From: Solirubrobacteraceae bacterium
GTDB taxonomy: Bacteria; Actinomycetota; Thermoleophilia; Solirubrobacterales; Solirubrobacteraceae
Length of the DNA: 9,010 bases
Direction: 5' to 3'
Assembly: GCA_030043235.1 (NCBI GenBank)
Contig: JASHYF010000119.1
Span: 1 to 9,010 of the forward strand
Below, piece after piece: positions 1-7,161 of the stretch (its first letter is position 1; each line of letters opens with the position of its first letter). Both the position numbers and the translations under genes were made by a program. The notes under the pieces are model-generated. The model ran no database searches. It worked only from the letters and a program-made list of their open reading frames with translations, and was not told where the DNA came from.

Positions 1-2
1 GC

Positions 3-2324
3 ACGCCTCCGGCGACGACCACGTGGTCGCGATCGACCGCGCCCGCGGCGCCGCCCACCGGCGGGCAGCCACCGCAGCCGCGCCCGGCGCTCGCCCTGAA
101 CGCGTCCGAGCGCCGGCTGCTCGGCGATCTGTTCGCGATCGTCTCCGAGCACGCGACCGACTCGGCGACGCCCGAGGACATGCGCTCTGTCGACCGCGCG
201 CACGTGCAGGACGCGTTCGTGTTCGCCTGCGAGCACCACGCCGACCAGCGGCGCAAGTCCGGCGAGGACTTCATCGTGCACCCCGTCGGGGTGGCGCGCA
301 TCTGCGCGAGCATGCGCCTCGACACCGAGACGCTGTGCGCGGCGCTGCTGCACGACACGGTCGAGGACACCTCCGCGTCGATCGAGGAGGTGCGCGAGCG
401 CTTCGGCGAGGAGATCGCGGGCGTGGTGGACGGCGTGACGAAGCTCACCGGCATCACCTTCTCCTCGCGCGACGAGGCGCAGGCGAACAACTACCGCAAG
501 ATGATGGTCGCGATGGCCACGGACGTGCGGGTCATCCTGATCAAGCTCGCCGACCGCCTGCACAACATGCGCACGATCGACGCGCTGCCGAAACACAAGC
601 AGATGGAGAAGGCGCGCGAGACGCTCGAGATCTACGCGCCGCTCGCCCACCGCCTGGGCATCCACGCGATCAAGTGGGAGCTCGAGGACCTCGCGTTCGC
701 GACGCTCCACCCACGCAAGTACCAGGAGATCAAGGGTCTCGTCGCGCAGCAGCGCGAGGAGCGCGAGCGCTACGTGGCGCAGGCGGGCGAATACCTGCAG
801 GGCGAGCTGGCGGACGTCGGCATCGAGGCGCAGATCGTCGGGCGCGCCAAGCACTTCTACTCGATCTACTCGAAGATGACCAAGAAGGGCCGCGAGTTCA
901 ACGAGATCTACGACCTCACCGCGATGCGCGTGATCGTCGACTCCGTGAAGGACTGCTACGGCGCGGTGGGCGTGATCCACTCACTGTGGAAGCCGCTGCC
1001 CGGGCGCTTCAAGGACTTCATCGCGATGCCCAAGTTCAACATGTACCAGTCGCTGCACACGACCGTCATCGGCCCCGAGGGCCGGCCGCTGGAGATCCAG
1101 ATCCGCACCCACCAGATGCACGAGATGGCGGAGTTCGGCGTAGCCGCGCACCCGATCTACAAGCGCCCGGAGGGCCACACGCCCGACGAGGACGCCAAGC
1201 TCAAATGGCTGCGCTCGATGCTCGACTGGCAGAAGGAGCTGTCCGACCCGCGCGAGTTCATGGAGAGCTTCAGGGACGGCCTGGTCGACGAGGAGGTCTA
1301 CGTGTTCACCCCCAAGGGCGAAGTCAAGTCGCTGGCCGTCGGCGCGACGCCGCTGGACTTCGCCTACGAGGTGCACACGGAGATCGGCCACCGCTGCGTG
1401 GGCGCGCGCGTGAACGGGAAAATCGTGCCGTTGCACTACGAGCTGCGCTCGGGCGACATCGTCGAGATCCTCACCGCCAAGCGCGAGCGCGGGCCCTCGC
1501 GCGATTGGCTGGCGATGGTCAAGACCACGCGCGCGCGCAACAAGATCAAGGCGTGGTTCAAGGCCGAGTCGCGCCAGGACACCGAGCACACCGGGCGTGA
1601 GCTGTTGCAGGAGCACCTGCGCAAACAGGGCCTGCCCGCCCAGAAGATCACCGGCTCCGCGCTGCTCGCCGACGTGATCCGCGAGGTCGGCTTCCGCAAG
1701 GCCGACGACTTCTACATCGCGCTCGGCGCCGCCAAGATCTCACCGAAGCTGGTCGTGGGCAAGGTCATGCAGCGCCTCAAGCAGGGCGAGTCCGCCGACG
1801 GCGAGGCCGGCGCCGCGGAGCTGCTGCGCGTCGGGCGCGCCCGGCGGCGCCCGACGAAGTCCTCGGGCCAGTACGGCATCAGGGTCGAAGGCGTGGATGA
1901 CGTGATGCTGCGCCTGGCCAAGTGCTGCCGGCCGGTGCCCGGCGATGGGATCGTCGGCTACATCTCGCTCGGGCGCGGCATCACCATCCACCGCAAGGAC
2001 TGCCCGAACGCTCTCGTGCTGGGCAAGAGCCCCGAGCGCTTCACCAACGTGTCCTGGGAAGGCGACCAGTCGACGGGCTTCGTCGTGGAGATCCAGATCG
2101 ACGCGTGGGACCGCCACCACCTGCTGGCGGATCTCTCGCGCGCGTTCTCGGAGTCCGGCGCGAACATCCTGGAAGCGCGTTGCCTGTCGATGGGCCCGAT
2201 GGTGAAGAACCGCTTCGTGATCGAGGTCGCCGACACGCACGCGCTGAAGAGCGCGATCACGCGCCTGCGCAACACCGAGTCGGTGTTCGACGCCTACCGC
2301 GTGACGCCCGGCGCGGCGGCCTAA
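3..2324 (+). CDS. rel: Bifunctional (p)ppGpp synthetase/hydrolase Rel (RelA/SpoT family), 5' partial
   Basis: Makes and degrades the stringent-response alarmone (p)ppGpp in the cytoplasm. Numbering from the Met at 180: the HD hydrolase domain covers about 1-180, with the HD pair in HDTVEDT at 58-59 and LADRLHNMR further on. The synthetase domain is about 220-340, with RFKD at 276-279, the RXKD form known from bifunctional Rel rather than the EXDD form of monofunctional RelA, followed by YQSLHTTV. The TGS domain runs about 370-430. The zinc-finger region has C582, C583, H604 and C608, and a C-terminal ACT/RRM domain covers about 627-710. The reading frame is open to the window edge with no ATG, GTG or TTG between 3 and 180, and the residues before Met180 (ERRLLGDLFAIV) resemble the usual Rel N-terminus. 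The true start therefore probably lies upstream of the window; ATG 180 would give 714 residues. All catalytic motifs look intact. Confidence 0.96.
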   Translation, partial: TPPATTTWSRSTAPAAPPTGGQPPQPRPALALNASERRLLGDLFAIVSEHATDSATPEDMRSVDRAHVQDAFVFACEHHADQRRKSGEDFIVHPVGVARICASMRLDTETLCAALLHDTVEDTSASIEEVRERFGEEIAGVVDGVTKLTGITFSSRDEAQANNYRKMMVAMATDVRVILIKLADRLHNMRTIDALPKHKQMEKARETLEIYAPLAHRLGIHAIKWELEDLAFATLHPRKYQEIKGLVAQQREERERYVAQAGEYLQGELADVGIEAQIVGRAKHFYSIYSKMTKKGREFNEIYDLTAMRVIVDSVKDCYGAVGVIHSLWKPLPGRFKDFIAMPKFNMYQSLHTTVIGPEGRPLEIQIRTHQMHEMAEFGVAAHPIYKRPEGHTPDEDAKLKWLRSMLDWQKELSDPREFMESFRDGLVDEEVYVFTPKGEVKSLAVGATPLDFAYEVHTEIGHRCVGARVNGKIVPLHYELRSGDIVEILTAKRERGPSRDWLAMVKTTRARNKIKAWFKAESRQDTEHTGRELLQEHLRKQGLPAQKITGSALLADVIREVGFRKADDFYIALGAAKISPKLVVGKVMQRLKQGESADGEAGAAELLRVGRARRRPTKSSGQYGIRVEGVDDVMLRLAKCCRPVPGDGIVGYISLGRGITIHRKDCPNALVLGKSPERFTNVSWEGDQSTGFVVEIQIDAWDRHHLLADLSRAFSESGANILEARCLSMGPMVKNRFVIEVADTHALKSAITRLRNTESVFDAYRVTPGAAA

Positions 2325-2339
2325 CGCCGCGCGGCGGGC
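2306..2339 (+). terminator. GC-rich hairpin spanning the rel stop codon
   Basis: GCCCG (2306-2310) pairs with CGGGC (2335-2339), and GCGCGGCG (2311-2318) pairs with CGCCGCGC (2325-2332). This leaves a 6-nt loop containing the TAA stop and a 2-nt bulge (2333-2334). Thirteen G:C pairs make a stable stem at the right place to end the rel transcript. No T-tract follows, so it is not a classical intrinsic terminator. It could be a U-less terminator, a 3'-end stabiliser, or chance in GC-rich coding DNA. Confidence 0.35.
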
Positions 2340-2362
2340 TCACCCGGAGCGCTACCGTACCC

Positions 2363-2390
2363 TTGAGCATGCCCCGTCTTGGCCGATACT
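2363..2390 (+). promoter_or_regulatory. Candidate sigma-70-type promoter for ctaG-copA
   Basis: TTGAGC (2363-2368) and GATACT (2385-2390) are separated by 16 bp. Each matches four of six bases of the TTGACA/TATAAT consensus. Transcription would start near 2397, about 54 nt before the ctaG ATG and inside the palindrome at 2395-2414. It lies in the only real gap between rel and ctaG, which supports a separate transcription unit. Confidence 0.45.
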
Positions 2391-2394
2391 GCCA

Positions 2395-2414
2395 GGCAGG
2401 CGTCCACGCCTGCC
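2395..2414. promoter_or_regulatory. Perfect 9-2-9 inverted repeat, candidate operator
   Basis: GGCAGGCGT, a CC spacer, then ACGCCTGCC form a perfect inverted repeat. It lies immediately after the candidate -10 and would cover the transcription start, a classic position for repressor binding. As RNA it could form a hairpin (GGCAGGC/GCCTGCC with a 6-nt loop) at the 5' end of the ctaG leader. It does not match the CsoR or CueR operator patterns I remember, so the binding protein is unknown. No T-tract follows, which argues against a terminator. Confidence 0.45.
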
Positions 2415-2450
2415 CCTCGATAGCAGCTGCCACGGCCCCGTGAGACGGCG

Positions 2451-3425
2451 ATGAGCGCTCCGCTGGTCCCACTCGCCGTCGCCGCGAGCAACGACCTGCA
2501 TTGGGGCGAGTTCCTGCCGCCGCTCGTGGCGGCTGTCGTCTATCTCACGCTGTACGTGCGCCGGATGCGGACGCTCGCGCGCGAGCGGCGGCCGGTGCAG
2601 AGCTGGCGAGTCGCTTCCTTCGTCGCGGGCGTAGGGCTGCTCGTCGCTGTTCAGATCGGGCCCGCCGACCGCCTGGCGGACGAAGTGCTGATCGTGCACA
2701 TGGTCCAGCACATCATCATCGGCGACTTCTGCTCGCTGCTGATCGTGCTCGGTCTCACGGGCCCGGTGCTACAGCCGCTTTTGCAGTTTCGCTTCACGCG
2801 GCCGGTGCGGACGCTCGCGCACCCGGTCCTGGCGCTGCTGGTGTGGGCGGTCGATCTCTACGGCTGGCACGTGCCGCTCTTCTACCAGCTCGCGATCCGG
2901 CACGATCTCATCCACGCGCTCGAGCATGCCTGTCTGCTGTGGTTCGGGACGCTGTTGTGGCTGGCGCTGATCGGTCCGCTGCCGAAGCCGGCGTGGTTCA
3001 GCGGCTGGGGGCGCCTCGGCTACGTGGTGAGCATCAGGCTCATAGGCGCGGTGCTGGGCAACGTCCTGATCTGGAGCCAAACCGTCTTCTACCCCATCTA
3101 CAAGCAGAGCGACGCCGCCCGCGGGCTGAACCCGCTCGCAGACCAGAACGTCGCGGGAGCTGTGATGATGATCGAGCAGAGCATCCTCACGCTCCTGGTG
3201 TTCGGCTGGCTGTTCTACCGCTTCGCCATCCAGGACGAGGAGCGCCAAGCGCTGCTCGACCTCGCCGCCGACCGTGGCGTCGAGCTGAGCCCCGCACGCG
3301 CGGTGCGCGCCGCGCAGGCCGGCAGCGCCGCCAGCGAGCGGCTGCGCGAACGCATAATGAACGGCGCGGCGGAGCCGGAAGCGAGCCAGGAGGGGGTCGG
3401 CGTGTCGACGCCTCCGAGCCCATGA
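2451..3425 (+). CDS. ctaG: CtaG-family cytochrome c oxidase assembly protein (caa3-type)
   Basis: Polytopic membrane protein needed to assemble the copper-containing haem-copper oxidase (CtaG_Cox family). About seven membrane segments are visible, near residues 21-37, 52-70, 80-110, 123-140, 157-176, 190-212 and 234-257. Family-like features are HMVQH (H83, H87) at the head of the third segment, further intramembrane histidines (H140, H151, H155, H159) that could bind copper or haem, and the DQNVAGAVM stretch (231-239). The C-terminal 65 residues are hydrophilic and Ala/Arg/Glu-rich, probably a cytoplasmic tail. Length is 324 residues. ATG 2451 follows a weak purine-rich stretch rather than a clear Shine-Dalgarno. 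The stop overlaps the copA start by ATGA (3422-3425), so the two are probably translationally coupled, linking copper supply to oxidase assembly. There is no fused CopD domain, unlike the larger CtaG-CopD fusions I remember from other actinobacteria. Confidence 0.9.
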   Translation: MSAPLVPLAVAASNDLHWGEFLPPLVAAVVYLTLYVRRMRTLARERRPVQSWRVASFVAGVGLLVAVQIGPADRLADEVLIVHMVQHIIIGDFCSLLIVLGLTGPVLQPLLQFRFTRPVRTLAHPVLALLVWAVDLYGWHVPLFYQLAIRHDLIHALEHACLLWFGTLLWLALIGPLPKPAWFSGWGRLGYVVSIRLIGAVLGNVLIWSQTVFYPIYKQSDAARGLNPLADQNVAGAVMMIEQSILTLLVFGWLFYRFAIQDEERQALLDLAADRGVELSPARAVRAAQAGSAASERLRERIMNGAAEPEASQEGVGVSTPPSP

Positions 3426-5773
3426 ACGTCCTGCCGGGCTACCGCCCCGTGCGCTCGCCCGAGCAGCCGCTGGACGTCCCCGCCGGCGCGAGCATCGGCA
3501 GCTCGCCCACCGTGGAGGCCGAGGTGGCGCTTGCCATCGGTGGAATGACCTGCGGTGCGTGCGTCGCTCGCGTCGAGCGGGCGCTGAAGTGCGTGGAGGG
3601 CGCCGTGGCCCAGGTCAACTACGCCACGGAGCGCGCCTTCGTCACGCTCCCGGCGAACGTGCCCGTACAGCGCCTCATCGACGAGGTCGCCGCCGCCGGC
3701 TACACCGCTGAGCTCGTCGGTCAGGATCCGCAGGGAGCCGCGGCCGGCGCGCGTGAGCTCGAACGGCGTGTCCGCTCTCTGCGGCGGCGGCTCTTCGTGG
3801 CGGCCGCGCTGTTCGTGCCGCTGTGCGACACGTCGATCGTCTTCTCGGTGTACCCGACGCTGAGGTTCCCAGGATGGCAGTGGCTGATGGTCGCGCTGGC
3901 CGCGCCGGCGGTGAGCTGGGCCGCGTGGCCGTTCTACCGAGCGGCGCTCCGCGGCGCCCGTCACCGCACCACGACCATGGACACCCTGGTATCGCTGGGA
4001 ATCCTGGCCGCCACGGGCTGGTCGCTGTACTCGATGTTCTTCCTCGATACAGGTGCAGGCGGCTCGCTGCTGCGCGGGCTCGCCCAGCGGTCGGGAGGCG
4101 GGATCTACCTCGACGTGCCCGCCGGAGTGATCACGTTCCTGCTCGCCGGCCGCTACTTCGAGGCGTGGTCCAGGCAACGCAGCGGGAATGCGCTGCGGGC
4201 ACTGGCCGCCGTCGGGGCACGCGACGCCGCTGTGCTCGACGCGACGGGCCACGAGCACCGGCGAGCGATCGCGGACCTCGCCGTCGGCGATCGTTTTGTC
4301 GTGCGCCCAGGGGAGACCGTGGCGACCGACGGCGAGGTTCTGCTCGGGCAATCGGCGATCGACCGGAGCGTGATGACCGGCGAGTCACAACCCGTCGAGG
4401 TGGCCGCCGGCGACTCGATACTCGGTGGCACCGTCTCGCTCACCGGCCGGATCGTGGTGCAGGCGAGGAAGGTCGGTCGCGAGACGCAACTCGCTCAGAT
4501 GCTGCGCCTCGTCGAGCACGCCCAGAACGAGAAGGCGACCGTCCAGCGGCTGGCCGACCGCGTCTCGAGCGTCTTCGTCCCCGCGGTCCTGCTGATCGCG
4601 CTCGGCACGCTGATCGCCTGGCGGCTGACTGACGATCCCGCGACCGTGGCGATCAGCGCGGCTGTGTCGGTGCTGATCATCGCCTGCCCCTGCGCCCTTG
4701 GCCTCGCGACGCCGGCCGCACTGCTCGTGGCCTCCTGGGCGGGAGCGCGGCGGGGGATCTTCTTCAAGGGCTACCGGGCGCTGGAGGCCTCCCGCCACCT
4801 CGACATCGTCGTGCTGGACAAGACCGGCACGCTCACCGCCGGTCACATGACGCTGGAGGACCTCGAGACGGTCGCGGGCGTCGAGCCGCGCGAGGTGCTG
4901 CGCTTGGCGGGGGCGGTGGAGCGAGCATCCGAGCACCCGGTCGCGCGCGCCATCGCCGGCGTGGCAGAACACTGGCTCGGCGATCTGCCCGAGGTGGACT
5001 CGTTCGTTGCGCTGCCCGGACTCGGCGCACGAGGCATCGTCGACGGGCACGAGCTCTCCGTCGGACGCCTCGAAGCCGATGCCGGCGACACGCTCACACC
5101 CATCCTCGCCGAGCGCTGTGCGGCGTGGGAAAGCCTCGGACGAACGGTCGCCGTCGTCCGCCGTGATGGCGCAGCGATCGGTGCGCTCGCGGTCACCGAC
5201 GCGATCCGGCCCACGGCGGCGCCGGCCGTGCGCGAGCTGCAGGCGCTCGGGCTGCGCGTGGTGCTGTTGACCGGAGACAACGAGAGGACTGCGAAGGCGG
5301 TCGGCGCATCGATCGGGATCACCGAGGTGATCGCCGGCGCGCTTCCCGCTGAGAAGGTGGCGCTCATTCGGCGCCTGCAGGCCGACGGCCGGCGCGTGGC
5401 AATGGTGGGCGACGGAGTGAACGACGCCCCGGCATTGGCGGCCGCGGACCTTGGCCTGGCGGTCGGCTCCGGCACCGACGTGGCGATCAATGCGGCAGAC
5501 CTGATCATCGTCCGTGACGACCTGCGCGTCGCCGCCACGGCGATCGGATTGGCGCGACGAACGCTGAACACGATCCGCGGCAATCTCGCCTGGGCGTTCC
5601 TCTACAACCTCGTGGCGATCCCGGTCGCCGCGCTCGCCCTGCTCGACCCCTTGATCGCTGGAGCCGCGATGGCGCTCTCCTCGAGCTTCGTGGTCTGGAA
5701 CAGCTCCCGGCTGCGCCATCTCAGTCCCCCCTCGGACTCATCGCCGGCGCTGCAGCCGACACAGGCGGGGTGA
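3422..5773 (+). CDS. copA: Copper-transporting P1B-type ATPase (Cu+ class)
   Basis: ATP-driven export of Cu+ across the cytoplasmic membrane. The protein has 783 residues. One N-terminal heavy-metal-associated domain carries GMTCGAC, with Cys44 and Cys47 as metal ligands. Eight membrane segments follow the P1B plan. The actuator loop has TGES at 319-322; the membrane CPC motif is at 422-424; the phosphorylated Asp is D466 in DKTGTLT; the nucleotide domain has SEHP at 503-506; and the hinge GDGVNDAP begins at G663. The Cu+ class signature is complete: N721-x6-Y728-N729-x4-P in the seventh segment and M750-x2-S753-S754 in the eighth. The frame is open far upstream, but that part lies over ctaG. 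ATG 3422 gives the normal family length and a 4-nt overlap with ctaG. AGGAGGGGG (3388-3396) is too far away to serve this start, so coupled re-initiation is likely. It may detoxify copper, supply the oxidase, or both. Confidence 0.95.
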   Translation: MNVLPGYRPVRSPEQPLDVPAGASIGSSPTVEAEVALAIGGMTCGACVARVERALKCVEGAVAQVNYATERAFVTLPANVPVQRLIDEVAAAGYTAELVGQDPQGAAAGARELERRVRSLRRRLFVAAALFVPLCDTSIVFSVYPTLRFPGWQWLMVALAAPAVSWAAWPFYRAALRGARHRTTTMDTLVSLGILAATGWSLYSMFFLDTGAGGSLLRGLAQRSGGGIYLDVPAGVITFLLAGRYFEAWSRQRSGNALRALAAVGARDAAVLDATGHEHRRAIADLAVGDRFVVRPGETVATDGEVLLGQSAIDRSVMTGESQPVEVAAGDSILGGTVSLTGRIVVQARKVGRETQLAQMLRLVEHAQNEKATVQRLADRVSSVFVPAVLLIALGTLIAWRLTDDPATVAISAAVSVLIIACPCALGLATPAALLVASWAGARRGIFFKGYRALEASRHLDIVVLDKTGTLTAGHMTLEDLETVAGVEPREVLRLAGAVERASEHPVARAIAGVAEHWLGDLPEVDSFVALPGLGARGIVDGHELSVGRLEADAGDTLTPILAERCAAWESLGRTVAVVRRDGAAIGALAVTDAIRPTAAPAVRELQALGLRVVLLTGDNERTAKAVGASIGITEVIAGALPAEKVALIRRLQADGRRVAMVGDGVNDAPALAAADLGLAVGSGTDVAINAADLIIVRDDLRVAATAIGLARRTLNTIRGNLAWAFLYNLVAIPVAALALLDPLIAGAAMALSSSFVVWNSSRLRHLSPPSDSSPALQPTQAG

Positions 5774-5819
5774 AGCCCAGCGCCGCGGTGTTCCGCCCTC
5801 ACGTCAACGGCATCGCGGT

Positions 5820-6896
5820 CTACGCCACGACGTTCAGCGCCCGTGGCAGGACCGAGTAGCGCGCCTCGGTCACCTCGCCCAGGTAGTCGCCGTCCACCTG
5901 CAGCGGCAGCGGACGCCCATCGACGCTGCGCACGACCAGCTCGCGCAAGTCGCGCACGCCGCTCACCTGGCGGTGGTCGGCGACGCGGGCGCGCGAGGAG
6001 AGCGCCCGCCAGGCGATGAACGGCATCGACGCGGCGGTCGCGTGGCGCAGCACGCCGCCGGAGAGCGACCCCGAGTCGAGCGCGGCCCCGTCGATCAGCT
6101 CGATCGGACGGTCCTTGAAGTACGTGAACGGCCCGCCGTTCTGCACGATCGCCGTGATCCCCTCGATCGCCTCCGTGCGATCTCCGCTCGCCGCTTCGAG
6201 CTGCAGGCGCGGCGCGCCCACGAGATAGCGGCGCAGGAACGTGCCGACGGCCACGCCGGCGAAGTAATAGGGCCCGAAGCGCGCCTTGAGCTTCGGCTTG
6301 GCGTCCACCCGCTCGACCACGCTCGCGTCGAGGCCAAGGCCGGAGGAGAACGTGAAGCAGCGGCCGTTGACCACGCCGAGGTCCACCTTGCGAGGACGCC
6401 AGTCGTCGGCCATCGCCAGCAGGTGCTCGGTGGCGTCCACCACGTCGCCGGGGATGCCGAGCATCTTGGCGAACACGTTCGCCGAGCCTCCCGGCAGGCA
6501 GCACAGGGGGGTCGAGGAGACCTCGACGCCGGAGCTGGTCAAGCCGTTGGCCGCTTCGTTGACCGTGCCGTCGCCGCCGAAGGCGACCACCACGTCGTAG
6601 CCCTCGTGCGCCGCCTCGCGGCACAGCTCGGTGGCGTGCCCGCGCGCCTCCGTGTCCACCGCGTCCACCTCGAAGCGTCCCTGCAGCGCGTACACGACCA
6701 GGTGTCGCAGGCGGTCGGAGACGGTCGACGCGTAGGGATTGACGATGATCAGCATCCGCCGCCGGCTGCCGGGCGAGGCGAAGCGAAACGGGGCGCCGGC
6801 CTGGCCCGGGACGGCGGCCTGGCTCGGGGCGCCGGCCTGGCCGGGGGCGCCGGCCTGAGCGGGCGGCGAGTCGGGTGCGCGCGTGGAGATGCTCAC
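5820..6896 (-). CDS. Diacylglycerol kinase family lipid kinase (DAGK_cat / YegS-LCB5 type)
   Basis: Probably phosphorylates a lipid such as diacylglycerol at the inner face of the membrane, feeding phosphatidic acid into phospholipid turnover; the exact substrate cannot be read from the sequence. Numbering from the GTG at 6896: NPYAS at 53-57, the nucleotide-binding GGDGT at 107-111 followed by VNEAANG, and LPGGSANVFA (134-143), a variant of the usual LPGGTGNDFA. The C-terminal half fits the beta-sandwich domain, ending in QVDGDYLGE before the last strands. Length is 358 residues. The first 47 residues are low complexity and hold four six-residue repeats of the xQAGAP type, outside the conserved fold. 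An internal ATG at 6755 (Met48) directly before the conserved LIIVNP strand is a real alternative start, giving 311 residues. Neither start has a good Shine-Dalgarno. The gene converges on copA (46-nt gap) and diverges from the riboswitch operon. Confidence 0.88.
   Translation of the reverse strand: MSISTRAPDSPPAQAGAPGQAGAPSQAAVPGQAGAPFRFASPGSRRRMLIIVNPYASTVSDRLRHLVVYALQGRFEVDAVDTEARGHATELCREAAHEGYDVVVAFGGDGTVNEAANGLTSSGVEVSSTPLCCLPGGSANVFAKMLGIPGDVVDATEHLLAMADDWRPRKVDLGVVNGRCFTFSSGLGLDASVVERVDAKPKLKARFGPYYFAGVAVGTFLRRYLVGAPRLQLEAASGDRTEAIEGITAIVQNGGPFTYFKDRPIELIDGAALDSGSLSGGVLRHATAASMPFIAWRALSSRARVADHRQVSGVRDLRELVVRSVDGRPLPLQVDGDYLGEVTEARYSVLPRALNVVA
6789..6860. repeat. Four-copy 18-bp tandem repeat within coding sequence
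   Basis: On the minus strand four successive 18-bp units encode AQAGAP, GQAGAP, SQAAVP and GQAGAP (residues 13-36 of the lipid kinase read from GTG 6896). The third unit has diverged most. The unit is a multiple of three, so copy changes would keep the frame. It resembles a slippage-prone proline/alanine linker. Confidence 0.75.
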
Positions 6897-6953
6897 CGCA
6901 CGCGCTACACCGCCGGCGGGCGCTCGTTACCTCGTCCTACGCGCTCCCGCGCG

Positions 6954-6992
6954 TTCAAGCTCATCTCGCGTCCGTCGATACTTGTTGCTAAT
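6954..6992 (+). promoter_or_regulatory. Candidate promoter for the riboswitch operon
   Basis: TTCAAG (6954-6959), 17 bp, then GATACT (6977-6982) gives a sigma-70-like arrangement; the -10 hexamer is identical to the candidate ctaG -10. A second possible -10, GCTAAT (6987-6992), would start RNA near 6999, just ahead of the aptamer P1 stem, but it lacks a matching -35. Either start would place the whole aptamer in the leader. Confidence 0.4.
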
Positions 6993-7008
6993 CTGTCGAG
7001 CACATAGG

Positions 7009-7101
7009 ACACATCCAGAGGGGTGGAGGGACTGGCCCTGCGAAACCCCGGCAACCACCGTCACGTCACAGCGGGAAGGTGCCAATTCCAGAGAGATGTG
7101 T
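7009..7101 (+). promoter_or_regulatory. SAM-I (S-box) riboswitch aptamer
   Basis: Binds S-adenosylmethionine in the 5' leader. The conserved core is present in order: AGAG (7017-7020), GAGGGACTGGCCC (7026-7038), GAAACC (7042-7047), GGCAACC (7050-7056) and AAGGTGCCAATTCC (7076-7089). The closing P1 stem is perfect over seven pairs, ACACATC (7009-7015) with GATGTGT (7095-7101). GGCA/TGCC bases P3. The pattern fits SAM-I rather than SAM-IV. It lies directly upstream of a threonine-synthase-family gene and its sulfur-carrier partner, which it should control. Confidence 0.95.
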
Positions 7102-7161
7102 GGCGGGCTCCGTGCTCTTCGCCACACCGGTGACACGGCGAAGGCAACGAAGGGAGCCCAA
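7098..7161 (+). promoter_or_regulatory. Riboswitch expression platform that can sequester the ribosome binding site
   Basis: Two nested helices can form downstream of P1: GGGCTCC (7105-7111) with GGAGCCC (7153-7159), and CTTCGCC (7117-7123) with GGCGAAG (7137-7143). The outer one covers the Shine-Dalgarno AGGGAG (7151-7156). A competing helix pairs GTGTGGCG (7098-7105), which includes half of the P1 3' strand, with CGCCACAC (7120-7127). It is incompatible both with P1 and with the CTTCGCC helix. SAM binding would lock P1, free the sequestering helices and block translation. No T-tract follows, so translational control is likelier than termination. Confidence 0.7.

Noticed and set aside
23..1600. 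Long open frame overlapping rel on the same strand
   Set aside because: Arg/Ala/Gly-rich shadow of the GC-rich rel gene with no recognisable domain.
2501..3421. Upstream in-frame extension of the copA reading frame (to give about 1090 residues)
   Set aside because: It overlaps ctaG in another frame, has an Arg/Ala-rich composition typical of a shadow frame, and the conserved ATPase begins after ATG 3422.
4385..5719. Long open frame antisense to copA
   Set aside because: Composition is that of an antisense shadow in high-GC DNA and the sense strand carries a complete ATPase.
5774..5819. Bidirectional terminator between copA and the lipid kinase
   Set aside because: I found no convincing stem-loop or T-tract in the 46-base gap.
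6789..6860. Tandem repeat considered as a CRISPR array
   Set aside because: Units are contiguous 18-bp copies without spacers and encode an in-frame peptide repeat.
5973..7007. Long plus-strand frame over the lipid kinase
   Set aside because: It is the complement of a clear kinase gene and shows no domain of its own.
7009..7101. SAM-IV riboswitch as the class, common in actinobacteria
   Set aside because: The order and spacing of the core elements follow SAM-I, including GGCAACC then GGTGCCAATTCC closed by P1.
6883..7161. Upstream in-frame extension of the threonine synthase frame
   Set aside because: It would translate the SAM riboswitch; the zinc ribbon and a proper Shine-Dalgarno place the start at 7162.
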